From positions 1-36,900 of the forward strand of contig JAKJHY010000039.1 of the NCBI GenBank assembly GCA_021648845.1: DNA of 36,900 bases, written 5' to 3'. Position numbers and translations under genes: made by a program. The stretch comes from Mycobacterium sp. MBM (GTDB lineage Bacteria > Actinomycetota > Actinomycetes > Mycobacteriales > Mycobacteriaceae). The notes under the pieces were generated by a model, which was given only the letters and a program-made list of their open reading frames with translations, was not told where the DNA came from and did not search any database. Shown piece by piece: positions 1 to 8,376 of this stretch (positions are counted from its first letter, which is position 1; each line of letters starts with the position of its first letter).

Positions 1-121
1 ACGAAGACGAGACGATTTGGACGGGCGCACAACAGCTCCTCACAGGGACCTGTTGCAACCACCCCTTGAAACCGCCGGGTTGAAACCGTGTCATAACTGG
101 CCACTCGCGCAGAGGCGAGTC

Positions 122-3100
122 TTAGCGCTTGCCCGGACGGCGTGCGCCCTTGGCGATGCCGAGTCCCTTCACCGGAGCCTCGTCGCCGACCACGCGGTCG
201 TCACCACCCGAACCGCCGGAACCGTTGGAACCATTGGACGACGGTGCGGCCGGCTCCTCGGGCGCCTCAGCGGCGGGTTCGGCAGCCGGAGCGGGTTCGG
301 CTGCCGGCGCCTTAGGCGCGGCCTTCTTGGCGCCGGGGCGGCGCGCGCCGGCGGCGATACCCAGGCCCACCACCGGCGGCTCGGGCTTCGCCGGCTCGGC
401 GGACTCGGCCGCGGCCGGTTCGGCGACCGGGGTCTCCTCGGCCTTCGGAGCGGCCGGTGCGGCGGGGGTGGCCTTCTTCGCGCCGGGGCGGCGTGCGCCC
501 GAGGCGATGCCGAGTCCCTTGACCTCGGGTTCGGCGGCCGGTGCGGCCTCGGCCTTCGGTGCCGCTGGTGCTGCGGCGGCGGGGGCACCCTTCTTCGCGC
601 CGGGACGCTTTGCCCCGCCGGCGATGCCGAGTCCCTTGACCGGGGCCGCGGCGGGAGTCTCAGCAGCGGGCGCTGCCTCGGCGGCCGGGGCGGCGGCCTT
701 CTTCGCGCCGGGACGCTTGGCGCCGCCCGCCAATCCGAGTCCCTTGACCGGGGCCGCAGCGGCCGGTGCGGCCGGAGCGGCGGTCTCGCTCGCCGATTCT
801 TCGGCTTCTTCCTCGACCGCGGGTGCGGCAACCGCCTCGGCCTCGGCTTCCAGGGCGGCGCGCGCCTCGGCTCGCTTCGCGGAAGCCGCTGCGGCGGTGC
901 CCTTTTCCGGCAACGTGTACAGGCTGGTGTCCAACGAGCCCAGCAGCAGCTGGGCCACGTCGAGCACTTCGGGGCCCTTTTCCATGCTGCGCGTGGACGT
1001 CACGTCGTCGACGCCGTCGGTGATCATCACGCGGCAGAACGGGCAACCGGTCGCGATGGCCGAGGCACCGGTGTCGATGGCCTCTTCGGTGCGCTCGGTG
1101 TTGACGCGCTTGCCGATGTGCTCTTCCATCCACATCCGCGCACCACCGGCACCACAGCACAGGCCTCGGTCGGCGTGCCGCGGCATCTCGGTGAGCTTCG
1201 CGCCGGCCGCCCCGACCAGCTCACGCGGGGCCTCGTACTCCTTGTTGTGCCGGCCCAGGAAGCACGGGTCGTGGTAGGTGACGTCCTGGCCGACCGGATT
1301 GATCGGGATCAGGCGCTTGTCGCGGACCAGGCGGTTGAGCAGTTGAGTGTGGTGCACCACGGTGTAGTTGCTGCCCAGCTGCGGGTATTCGCGGTTGATC
1401 GTGTTGTAGCAGTGCGGGCAGGTGACGACGACCTTGCGGTCGACGGCCTCGACGCCTTCGAATAGTTCGTTGATGGTCTCGACGTTCTGCGCCGCGAGCT
1501 GCTGGAACAGGAACTCGTTGCCGGCCCGCCGGGCCGAGTCGCCGGTACAGGTTTCCCCGGTGCCCAACACCAGGTACTTCACGCCAGCGGTGGCGAGCAG
1601 TTCGGCGACGGCCTTGGTGGTCTTCTTGGCGCGGTCTTCGTAGGCGCCGGCGCAGCCGACCCAGAACAGGTACTCGAACCCGTCGAACGAGTCCACATCC
1701 TCGCCGTAGACCGGGACGTCGAAGTCGACCTCGTCGATCCAGTTGGTGCGGTCCTTGGCGTTCTGGCCCCAGGGGTTGCCCTTGTTCTCCAGGTTCTTGA
1801 ACAGCACACCGAGCTCACCGGGAAACTCGGACTCGACCATGACCTGGTAGCGGCGCATGTCCACGATGTGGTCGATGTGTTCGATATCGACCGGGCACTG
1901 CTCGACGCAGGCACCGCAGTTGGTGCACGACCACAGCACGTCGGGGTCGATGACGCCGCCCTGCTCGGCGGTGCCGACCAGCGGGCGCAGTGCCTGTTCG
2001 GGGCCGGAACCCTCGATGCGCGCATAGCCGTCCTCGGGCACGCCGTGTCCGTGCAGGCTGTCGCCGAGCGCGGCGAAATCGACCGAGCCGTCCTCGGGCA
2101 TCGGCTTGCCCTCGATCAGGTAAGGCGCCTTGGCGAACATGTGATCGCGCAGGTTCATGATCACGAGCTTGGGCGACAGCGGCTTACCGGTGTTCCAGGC
2201 CGGGCACTGGGACTGGCAGCGACCGCATTCGGTGCAGGTGGTGAAGTCGAGGTAGCCCTTCCACGAAAAATCCTCGATCTTTCCGCGGCCGAACACGGCG
2301 TCCTCGGCGGGATCGTCGAAGTCGATCAGCTCGCCCTTGTGCTCCATCGGCAGCAGCGGGCCCAGGCCGTCGGGCAGCCGCTTGAAGGTGACGTTGATCG
2401 GTGCCAGGCCGATGTGCAGGTGCTTGGAGTGCAGCACGATCAGCAGGAACACCAGCATCACGCCGATGTGACCCATCAGGGCCAGCGTCTCGATCCACAT
2501 GTTGGCGGTCGCCCCCAACGGGGCCAGCAGCCAGGCCATCGCGTCGGAGACGAACGCGCCGGACTGGTAGGGGAACTCCTCGCCGAGCACGTTGACCGCG
2601 GCGCCGCGGAACAGCACGTAGGTGGCGATGACCAGGAAGATCATGAAGAGGATCTCCCACGCGCCGCCGGTGTGTGAACCGTAGAAACGCGAGTCGCGGC
2701 CGATCTTCTTGGGCTCGCGGGTGAGCCGGATGATGGCGAACGTCACGATGCCCAGTAGCACGGCGAGGGCGAAGAAGTCCTGCAGGAAGCCCAGGACCGG
2801 CCAGCGGCCGACGAGCGGAATGTGGAACTCGGGGTCGAAGAGCACACCGAAGGCCTCGACGTACACCGTGGCGAGGACGAAGAAGCCCCACATGGTGAAG
2901 AAGTGCGCGATGCCGGGGATCGACCACTTCAGGAGCTTCGACTGGGCGAAGACTTCCTTGTTCTGGTTCAGGAAACGGGTGACCAGATGGTCTTTGCGGC
3001 CGCGCTCGTCGCCCACTTTTTGGCCGGAGCTGATCAGCTTTGTCAGCCACAGCACGCGCTTGGCGGCGAACACCAAGACGACGGCGGTCATCAGCATTGC

Positions 3101-3136
3101 GAGGACCAACCTGCTCACTTCGAGCGTGTGCTGCAC
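122..3136 (-). CDS. etfD: EtfD-type membrane Fe-S oxidoreductase (Rv0338c homologue)
   Basis: The 1004-residue protein starts at GTG 3136 behind a GGGGAGG ribosome site (3143-3149). The first ~240 residues hold several hydrophobic segments of the NarI-like/HdrC membrane type. Two Fe-S motifs follow, CTECGRCQSQCP near residue 301 and CTNCGACVEQCP near 403. Two CCG-type cysteine regions come next, with DPCFLGRHN and GLCCGAGGARMW near 660. In M. tuberculosis this family member is EtfD, which passes electrons from EtfBA of fatty-acid and cholesterol beta-oxidation to the menaquinone pool. The last ~250 residues are a low-complexity Ala/Pro/Glu linker with five basic repeats of type VKGLGIAGGAKRPGAKK. 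Two tandem palindromes lie just upstream. Family identity is firm; the role of the tail is unknown. Confidence 0.93.
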   Translation of the reverse strand: MQHTLEVSRLVLAMLMTAVVLVFAAKRVLWLTKLISSGQKVGDERGRKDHLVTRFLNQNKEVFAQSKLLKWSIPGIAHFFTMWGFFVLATVYVEAFGVLFDPEFHIPLVGRWPVLGFLQDFFALAVLLGIVTFAIIRLTREPKKIGRDSRFYGSHTGGAWEILFMIFLVIATYVLFRGAAVNVLGEEFPYQSGAFVSDAMAWLLAPLGATANMWIETLALMGHIGVMLVFLLIVLHSKHLHIGLAPINVTFKRLPDGLGPLLPMEHKGELIDFDDPAEDAVFGRGKIEDFSWKGYLDFTTCTECGRCQSQCPAWNTGKPLSPKLVIMNLRDHMFAKAPYLIEGKPMPEDGSVDFAALGDSLHGHGVPEDGYARIEGSGPEQALRPLVGTAEQGGVIDPDVLWSCTNCGACVEQCPVDIEHIDHIVDMRRYQVMVESEFPGELGVLFKNLENKGNPWGQNAKDRTNWIDEVDFDVPVYGEDVDSFDGFEYLFWVGCAGAYEDRAKKTTKAVAELLATAGVKYLVLGTGETCTGDSARRAGNEFLFQQLAAQNVETINELFEGVEAVDRKVVVTCPHCYNTINREYPQLGSNYTVVHHTQLLNRLVRDKRLIPINPVGQDVTYHDPCFLGRHNKEYEAPRELVGAAGAKLTEMPRHADRGLCCGAGGARMWMEEHIGKRVNTERTEEAIDTGASAIATGCPFCRVMITDGVDDVTSTRSMEKGPEVLDVAQLLLGSLDTSLYTLPEKGTAAAASAKRAEARAALEAEAEAVAAPAVEEEAEESASETAAPAAPAAAAPVKGLGLAGGAKRPGAKKAAAPAAEAAPAAETPAAAPVKGLGIAGGAKRPGAKKGAPAAAAPAAPKAEAAPAAEPEVKGLGIASGARRPGAKKATPAAPAAPKAEETPVAEPAAAESAEPAKPEPPVVGLGIAAGARRPGAKKAAPKAPAAEPAPAAEPAAEAPEEPAAPSSNGSNGSGGSGGDDRVVGDEAPVKGLGIAKGARRPGKR

Positions 3137-3156
3137 CGCGTGCCTCCCCGAGGTTT

Positions 3157-3201
3157 AAGTTACTGGCTGGTAACTTGAGTATAGTTACTGATCGGTAACT
3201 T
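3157..3201. promoter_or_regulatory. Two tandem AGTTAC..GTAACT palindromes upstream of etfD
   Basis: Positions 3157-3176 read AAGTTAC-N6-GTAACTT and 3183-3200 read AGTTAC-N6-GTAACT, both with perfect arms and centres 25 bases apart. A third half-site, AGTTAC, lies at 3221-3226. The pair sits 20-65 bases upstream of the etfD start. Its symmetry and spacing suit a dimeric TetR-family repressor, a class that controls many mycobacterial lipid-degradation genes. The regulator is not identified here. Confidence 0.6.
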
Positions 3202-3300
3202 AGGCTATTTGCCTGCTCATAGTTACATCCCCGGTTGTCGTACCGCTAGCAAGGCTGTCCTAACTCACTAGTTGGTCGCCTTTGAGCGGGGACGGCACGC

Positions 3301-5733
3301 TCAGGCCGGGGGGCCCAAAAGTGCCCGCAACATCGACAACATCTCGGACCGGGACTCCGCGCCGAGGCGCCGCCGAATACGTGCCACGTGATGCTCGACG
3401 GTCTTTGCCGAGATGAACAGTTGGCTACCGATATCGCGGTAGGGCATGCCCAACAGCAACAATTCGGCGACCTCGCGCTCGCGCTCGGACAACCGGGATG
3501 ACGGCACCGCGCCGGGGTGCGCGGCGGCCGCGGACGGTCCGGACGCGGCCCCGAGAGTATCCGGGGACTGCGGCGCGTCCGGGGCATCGACGCTCGTGGA
3601 CTTCAGGTCCCGCGCGAGTTGCAACATCACCCCGGAGACCCGGGGATCGGGGGTCTGCAACGCGGCCTGGCTGGCCAGCCGGGTGGCATCCCAGGTCAGC
3701 CCGAACTGCGCGAGCGACCGCGCCGCGGCCGACACGGTGTCGACATCGACCTGATTGGCCAACACCCGAAGCCACGCTCGACCGGCCGTCGCCAGCGCCC
3801 GCGCGTAACTGCTGTCGGCCGCGGCGGCGGTGAGCGCCTGACCGTGCGGGGTGACCGCGTCCGGCGAGTTGGTCAGGATCCCGGCGTGCACGCCGGCCCA
3901 GTGCAGCGGCGCCGACCACAGCGGCGGTCTGCCCAGCCGCTCCAGCAGCTCGAGGGCATCGTCGACATGGTGTCGGATGCGCTCGAGTTGACGCAGCCGG
4001 GCCGCGGCGACCCACAGCTCGCCGAGCGGCAACAGCGAATAGAGGTCCATCGAGTACTCGGCCAGCACCTCCATCGCCGCATACCAGTGCTGTTGCATCG
4101 CGCCGGAGTCGCCGGTTCGGCGAGCGATCGCGGTCCGCAGCGCCGCCGACCAGAGCGCATCGCGGCGGTGTGCGGCGGCCGCGGTGCCGGCGTCGGCGTC
4201 GGTGGCCGCCCGGTTGAGCTGACCGTCGAGCATCCTGGTCCAGCCCAGCAACAGTCGGTGCCGGCGGGCGGTGAACACGGCGCCGGAGCCGGATGCGTTC
4301 TCGGCGGCGCGCCCGATGATGCTGCGCGCGCGCACCGGATCCCCGCCGTGCAGCGCCACCAGCGTGACCAGGGCTGCGGGACTGTCCGGTGCGACCCGCG
4401 TCGACGACCATTCGGCGGTGATGGCCTGACTCAGCCGGCCGATGGCGGTGGGAAACGGGCGATCCAGGGTGTAGAGCAGGCCTTCGGCCAGGCTGCGCGC
4501 CGCGCGCGCCGTCGAGGTCGGCGGCCCGGTGGCGTCGACCTGCAGGGCGGCGCGCGCCGCGCCGACGTCACCGGTGGCGACCGCCACCACGGCCGCAGCG
4601 GAACCGACGAACGCATCCGGATAGGGGCCGAGCCAGCCGAACAGGTCGGCTGCGGCCGCGGCGTTGCCGTCGTGCATGGACACGCTCGCCGCGATCCGGA
4701 CCGCCGCGGCGCGTTGCGCGGGGTCGGGGGAGCCGAGCATTTCATCGGCCAGCCGGGCTGCCGTCGCGCAGTCACCGGTCAGCGCCAGCGCATCGCCGAG
4801 TTCGGTGTTCGGCTGGTTCGCCCCGGCCTCGGCTGCCGCCCGGTACAGCCGGGCCGCGCGAGCGGGATGGTCGCGGTGGCGGGTTGCCAACGTGGTCAGT
4901 GCGTCCGCGAGCCGAGTGTCCTGTAGTCCGTGTTCGGCCAGCCGCAGCGCCAGATCTTCTGTCAGCGTCGACATTTCGAGCTGTGAATGCAACAAGGCGA
5001 TTTCGATGTCGTGGTGGCGTGCGGTGCCGACGATCTCGGACACCGCCTGATGCAGGGTGCGCCGAAATGTGGTGTGGTGGCCGGGTTCCAGCAGGCCGCT
5101 GGCTCGGGCGCGGTCCACAAGTGCCTGGGCCGCAACGGCATCCACTCGAAGTGCCGCCGCGATATCGTCGGGCCCCAGCCGGGGATCCAGCGAGCACAGT
5201 CCCAGCGTGTCCAGCACCGGTTGGTCGAGTCGACGCAGCCGCTCGACCAGCGCGAACCGGGCGGCCTCGACCGGCTCCGTTGCACCCGCGGCCGCTGCGA
5301 CCAGGAACGGAATCCCGGCGGTCGCGGCGAGAACGGCCTCGGCGTCGGCGATATCGGTCAATTCGGCTGCTGTCCGGGCGCCCAGCGTCACCGGGGGGTT
5401 CTCCCGGGTCAGGGCCAGGGTCAGCGCTCCCAGCGGGCCGTGATGGGCCAGCGGCTCGGCCGCGACGACGACGGTGCGCCCGGCCTCGCCGGCCCGCCGG
5501 CGCAGCAGTTCGAGCTCGTCATCGGAGAGCAGATGGGCATCGTCGACGATCAGCGCACCCGGGCCGTCATCGGCGGCGCGGCTGTACACGGGCACACCGG
5601 CGGCCCGCAACGCCGCGCGCACCTCGCCCAACAGCGTCGTCTTGCCTGCCCCGATACCCCCGGAGACCAGCGCCTTGACCGGTTCGTTCGGGGCGTTGAT
5701 CAGCGCGGAAACTGCACCGGAGTCTGCGCTCAC
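3301..5733 (-). CDS. iniR: IniR: STAND/LuxR-type activator of the ini regulon
   Basis: The 810-residue protein has a P-loop near the N-terminus (GGIGAGKT, residues 25-32) and a Walker B-like ALIVDDAHL (about 60-67). A long alpha-helical, TPR-like middle follows. A LuxR/GerE helix-turn-helix occupies residues 748-810 (LSEREREVAELLLLG, then AKTVEHHVARIRRRLG). This is the signal-transduction ATPase layout of M. tuberculosis Rv0339c (IniR), reported to activate iniBAC under cell-envelope stress in response to free trehalose. The gene starts at GTG 5733, only five bases after the stop of the Hsp70-like gene, so the two are very probably one transcript. It lies next to the iniBAC genes, as in M. 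tuberculosis. Confidence 0.88.
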   Translation of the reverse strand: MSADSGAVSALINAPNEPVKALVSGGIGAGKTTLLGEVRAALRAAGVPVYSRAADDGPGALIVDDAHLLSDDELELLRRRAGEAGRTVVVAAEPLAHHGPLGALTLALTRENPPVTLGARTAAELTDIADAEAVLAATAGIPFLVAAAAGATEPVEAARFALVERLRRLDQPVLDTLGLCSLDPRLGPDDIAAALRVDAVAAQALVDRARASGLLEPGHHTTFRRTLHQAVSEIVGTARHHDIEIALLHSQLEMSTLTEDLALRLAEHGLQDTRLADALTTLATRHRDHPARAARLYRAAAEAGANQPNTELGDALALTGDCATAARLADEMLGSPDPAQRAAAVRIAASVSMHDGNAAAAADLFGWLGPYPDAFVGSAAAVVAVATGDVGAARAALQVDATGPPTSTARAARSLAEGLLYTLDRPFPTAIGRLSQAITAEWSSTRVAPDSPAALVTLVALHGGDPVRARSIIGRAAENASGSGAVFTARRHRLLLGWTRMLDGQLNRAATDADAGTAAAAHRRDALWSAALRTAIARRTGDSGAMQQHWYAAMEVLAEYSMDLYSLLPLGELWVAAARLRQLERIRHHVDDALELLERLGRPPLWSAPLHWAGVHAGILTNSPDAVTPHGQALTAAAADSSYARALATAGRAWLRVLANQVDVDTVSAAARSLAQFGLTWDATRLASQAALQTPDPRVSGVMLQLARDLKSTSVDAPDAPQSPDTLGAASGPSAAAAHPGAVPSSRLSEREREVAELLLLGMPYRDIGSQLFISAKTVEHHVARIRRRLGAESRSEMLSMLRALLGPPA

Positions 5734-5738
5734 GACGA

Positions 5739-7526
5739 CTATGCGCCTTCGATGACAGGCTCCACGGGATCGGGTTCCGGGATGGGCTCGGGCTCCGGCG
5801 CGGGCGCCACCGTGGTCGTGGTGACGGGCGGTTGGGTGGTCGTGGTGACCGGTCTCGTCGTCGTGGTGGTGGGCGGGGTCGTGGTGGTGGTCGTGGTCGT
5901 CGTGGTGGTGGTGGTCGTCGTCGTGGTCGTTGTTGTCGTGGTGGTCGACGATGTCGTCGACGGTGTGGTGGTTGTTGTCGTGGTGGTCGACGGGGGCGGG
6001 GGCTGCACGGACGTCGTCACCACACCGTCACCGCCGGTGATCGTCACCGTTTGCGGCTCGGTCACCACCGGCTCCGGCTGCCCGGGCTCGGTGGAAAAGC
6101 TCGTCGCCGTCTCGGTGACCGGTCCGCTGGGGCTGCTGGTCCCGGTCAGAGTGACCGCAAGGCCACCCACTGCCAGCAGTGCGGCAGCGGCGGCGGCACC
6201 GAACAGCAACGGTGGGCGCTTGTACCAGGGTAGCGGTTCGGGCTCTGCCGGATAGTCATCCTCGTCAGGAGTGAACGCCACCGGCGGCCGGGCATCGGTG
6301 GGCGTTGCGGCATAACCGGTTTCGTAATCCGGACCCTGATAGGGAACGGGTTCACCGCTCGGTGCTTCGTCCTCGGACCAGGCCAGCCCGCCGGCCGCGC
6401 CGGCGTCGGCAGCGGCCGCTGCGCCGGCCCAGCCCATCGTCGGTGCCATCCCGGTCGGAGCGGAGTCCGGGCTGGCGGCCGGGGCCAGGCCGGTCGCTGC
6501 GCTCGCCTCGGAGGCGAGATCGGCGACCAGGGCCGCGCCCACCGCCGCCAGTGTCGCGGCCTGCGGCCCGGTGACGACCGGAACCTGCATACGCTCCGAG
6601 AGCCGTTGCGTGACAAGCGGAATGGCGGCACCGCCACCGACGGTGGCCACTGTGCTCAAGCGATCTGGCGCAATGCCGTTGCGTTGCAACATTTCTTCGA
6701 TGGCGGCCAATAGTCCGCCAAGCGGCGGATCGATCAACTGGTCGAGCTCGGCGCGGGTAACCCGCACATCGGAGTTGAAGCCGGGCAGTTCCACCGGGAC
6801 CACGGTGGCGGTTTCGGCGGACAGCCGTTCCTTGGCCCGTCGGCACTCGTCGCGCAGCCGGCCGAGTGAGCCGACCGCGGCAGTGCCCGCGGGATCGGCA
6901 CCCCCGGCATCGGCGACGCCGGTGATGATGTGGTTGAGCAGCGACTGATCGATCTGTTCGCCGGAGAAATCCGTATACCGCAGGGTCGTGCCGATCGGCG
7001 TCAACTGGGCGCCGGCGTCGGCGAGCGTCACGCTGGTGCCGCTGCCGCCGAGGTCGACCAGCGCGACCACGCCCTGCGTCGGCAAGCTGCCGGCAGCCTT
7101 CAGTGCGGCCAATGCGGCCACCGCATCCGGCACCACCGCCGCGGCAGCCAATCCGGGCTTGTTGCGCAGCGCGGTCTGTAGGGCGCCCACCACCGCCGGC
7201 GCCCAGTGCGCGGGCACCGCGATGGTGATCGGATTACCGCCGCCGACGGTATGGGTCATGGCGTCGAGCGCCTCGGCCAGTACCTGGTCACCGCGGTGCG
7301 ATGAACCGTCGGAGGCCACCAGCGGCACCGGGTCGCCGACCCGGTCGACGAAACCGCCCAGCACGAGACCGGGCTGGCCCAGATTGGGGTTCTCGCTCGG
7401 GACGCCGACCTCGGGGGCCCGGTCGTTGAACAGGGTCAGCACCGCGCGGCGGGTGACCGGCGGCCGACCCTCGCGGGCCGCCACCAAATTGGTCATGCCG
7501 ACCGACAATCCGAGCGAGTCGCTCAC
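5739..7526 (-). CDS. Hsp70-like protein with membrane anchor and poly-Thr tail
   Basis: The start is GTG 7526, placed by the AAGGAGGGG ribosome site (7536-7544, nine-base spacer); the product is about 595 residues. Residues 1-340 form an actin/Hsp70-like ATPase fold, with VALVDLGGSGTSVTL (about 154-168) as phosphate-2 loop and VATVGGGAAIP (about 293-303) as adenosine motif. The first phosphate loop reads LGLSVGMTN, without the Asp of the Hsp70 DLGTTN motif, so ATP hydrolysis may be weak or lost. No substrate-binding domain is visible. A linker leads to one membrane segment (about 439-461) and then a tail dominated by threonine (about 513-573), proline and glutamate, probably outside the membrane. 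The gene runs into iniR after five bases. It is not part of the M. tuberculosis Rv0339c-Rv0340 junction as I know it. Its function is unknown; an envelope-sensing partner of IniR is an inference. Confidence 0.78.
   Translation of the reverse strand: MSDSLGLSVGMTNLVAAREGRPPVTRRAVLTLFNDRAPEVGVPSENPNLGQPGLVLGGFVDRVGDPVPLVASDGSSHRGDQVLAEALDAMTHTVGGGNPITIAVPAHWAPAVVGALQTALRNKPGLAAAAVVPDAVAALAALKAAGSLPTQGVVALVDLGGSGTSVTLADAGAQLTPIGTTLRYTDFSGEQIDQSLLNHIITGVADAGGADPAGTAAVGSLGRLRDECRRAKERLSAETATVVPVELPGFNSDVRVTRAELDQLIDPPLGGLLAAIEEMLQRNGIAPDRLSTVATVGGGAAIPLVTQRLSERMQVPVVTGPQAATLAAVGAALVADLASEASAATGLAPAASPDSAPTGMAPTMGWAGAAAAADAGAAGGLAWSEDEAPSGEPVPYQGPDYETGYAATPTDARPPVAFTPDEDDYPAEPEPLPWYKRPPLLFGAAAAAALLAVGGLAVTLTGTSSPSGPVTETATSFSTEPGQPEPVVTEPQTVTITGGDGVVTTSVQPPPPSTTTTTTTTPSTTSSTTTTTTTTTTTTTTTTTTTTTTTPPTTTTTRPVTTTTQPPVTTTTVAPAPEPEPIPEPDPVEPVIEGA
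5870..5990. repeat. GTN trinucleotide tract encoding poly-threonine
   Basis: The plus strand is almost entirely GTG, GTC and GTT triplets. On the minus strand these are ACN threonine codons of the Hsp70-like protein, including an uninterrupted run of about two dozen Thr. The third base varies, so the DNA is a degenerate microsatellite. Changes by whole codons would alter tail length without a frameshift. Confidence 0.85.
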
Positions 7527-7593
7527 GCAGCTGCTCCCCTCCTTGTAGACAATCCCCAACCTTAACGGCAGAGATCCCGGCGAACCGGTAATC

Positions 7594-7636
7594 CCCCTAA
7601 CGTGTCGAAACCCCTAACGGGCAATCCCCTAACGGG
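7594..7636. promoter_or_regulatory. CCCCTAACG direct repeats (candidate IniR boxes), divergent promoter
   Basis: CCCCTAACG occurs at 7594-7602, 7611-7619 and 7626-7634. The last two extend to the 11-mer CCCCTAACGGG and are 15 bases apart. A degraded relative lies at 7554-7567. The block sits about 70-110 bases upstream of the Hsp70-like/iniR start and about 125-165 bases upstream of the small IniB-domain gene, so it could serve both directions. Related CCCCTAA elements recur before iniB. Binding by IniR is inferred from this shared motif. Confidence 0.6.
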
Positions 7637-7701
7637 TGCAGGCGAGGGCGGGGTCAACACCGATCTCAGCCGCCGCTTTCGTGGATAACATCGGGGCTCA
7701 C

Positions 7702-7731
7702 GGTGCACATGTAACAGGTGCACAGGTAACA
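7702..7731. repeat. 15-base tandem direct repeat before the IniB-domain gene
   Basis: GGTGCACATGTAACA (7702-7716) is followed without a gap by GGTGCACAGGTAACA (7717-7731), differing at one base. It lies 28 bases before the ATG at 7759. A -10-like TAACAT stands just upstream at 7686-7691, so the repeat may be in the 5' leader or form an operator. Its function is unknown. Confidence 0.7.
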
Positions 7732-7758
7732 GAGGAAGGGTTCGGCGGGGATCAACTC

Positions 7759-8280
7759 ATGGCCAATTCGCTGCTCGACTTCGTGATGTCACTGGTGCGC
7801 GACCCCGACGCCGCGGCACGTTATGCCGCCGACCCCGCTGCGGCCATCACCGATGCCGGCCTGCCCGACGTGACCAGCGCGGACGTCGACCAGTTGATCC
7901 CGGTCGTCGCCGAGTCGGTGTCCTCGGCGGTGCCCGGTCTGGATGCCACGAGCTGGGCGGGCTCCGTTCCCTCGGTCGATGGCGTCGACGGCAATGTGTG
8001 GGCCAGCGGCGCCGCGACCGCGGCCTTCGACGCCTTCGGCATCGAGGACTCCACGCCGGTGATCGCCGACGGGCGCGACGACGTTGCGGTCCACGATGTG
8101 CACACGGTCGCCGATGATGTGCCCGCCCTGATACCCGACCTCGATGACGTTTACGCAGATGTTCCGGTCAGCAGTGTGATCGACGACGTCGCCGGGCCGG
8201 CCGGGCTCCCTGGGCTGGACTGGGACACGGCCCCGGATGCATCAGCCCCACACGAATCGGGCTTCGACATCTTCGACTGA
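7759..8280 (+). CDS. Small IniB N-terminal-domain protein (Rv0340-like)
   Basis: I chose ATG 7759, which gives 173 residues and a start typical of the family (MANSLLDFVMSLVRDPDAAARY), with GGCGGGGA upstream as a weak ribosome site. The first ~50 residues match the N-terminus of IniB in pattern: hydrophobic helix, R-(D/S)-PD, ADP, DAGLP and (D/N)VT. The rest is acidic, rich in Asp, Val and Ala, and ends SGFDIFD. Size and place, between iniR and iniB, match Rv0340 of M. tuberculosis. No signal peptide or enzyme motif is seen. A strong terminator follows at once, so the gene is probably a separate transcript from iniBAC. Its molecular role is unknown; it may share a partner with IniB. Confidence 0.82.
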   Translation: MANSLLDFVMSLVRDPDAAARYAADPAAAITDAGLPDVTSADVDQLIPVVAESVSSAVPGLDATSWAGSVPSVDGVDGNVWASGAATAAFDAFGIEDSTPVIADGRDDVAVHDVHTVADDVPALIPDLDDVYADVPVSSVIDDVAGPAGLPGLDWDTAPDASAPHESGFDIFD

Positions 8281-8295
8281 GCACGCTCCCCCTCG

Positions 8296-8337
8296 AGCCC
8301 GCCCCGCCGCGAATCGTCGTGGTGGGGCGGGCTTTTT
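8296..8337 (+). terminator. Rho-independent terminator after the IniB-domain gene
   Basis: GCCCGCCCC (8297-8305) pairs perfectly with GGGGCGGGC (8324-8332). Three further inner pairs, one of them G-U, and an outer A-T extend the stem, and TTTTT follows at 8333-8337. The structure begins 15 bases after the stop codon and separates this gene from iniB. Canonical terminators with a T run are uncommon in mycobacteria, so this one stands out. Confidence 0.88.
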
Positions 8338-8376
8338 CGATGTGTTCGCCCGGAACCCCAGACGTCCCCAGTTGGG

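Noticed and set aside
66..88. Direct repeat TTGAAACCG at 66-74 and 80-88
   Set aside because: Two short copies near the window edge without a visible target gene; too little context to call an operator.
103..120. Small hairpin ACTCGC/GCGAGT just after the etfD stop
   Set aside because: The stem is only six pairs and no T run follows on the minus strand, so a terminator call is not supported.
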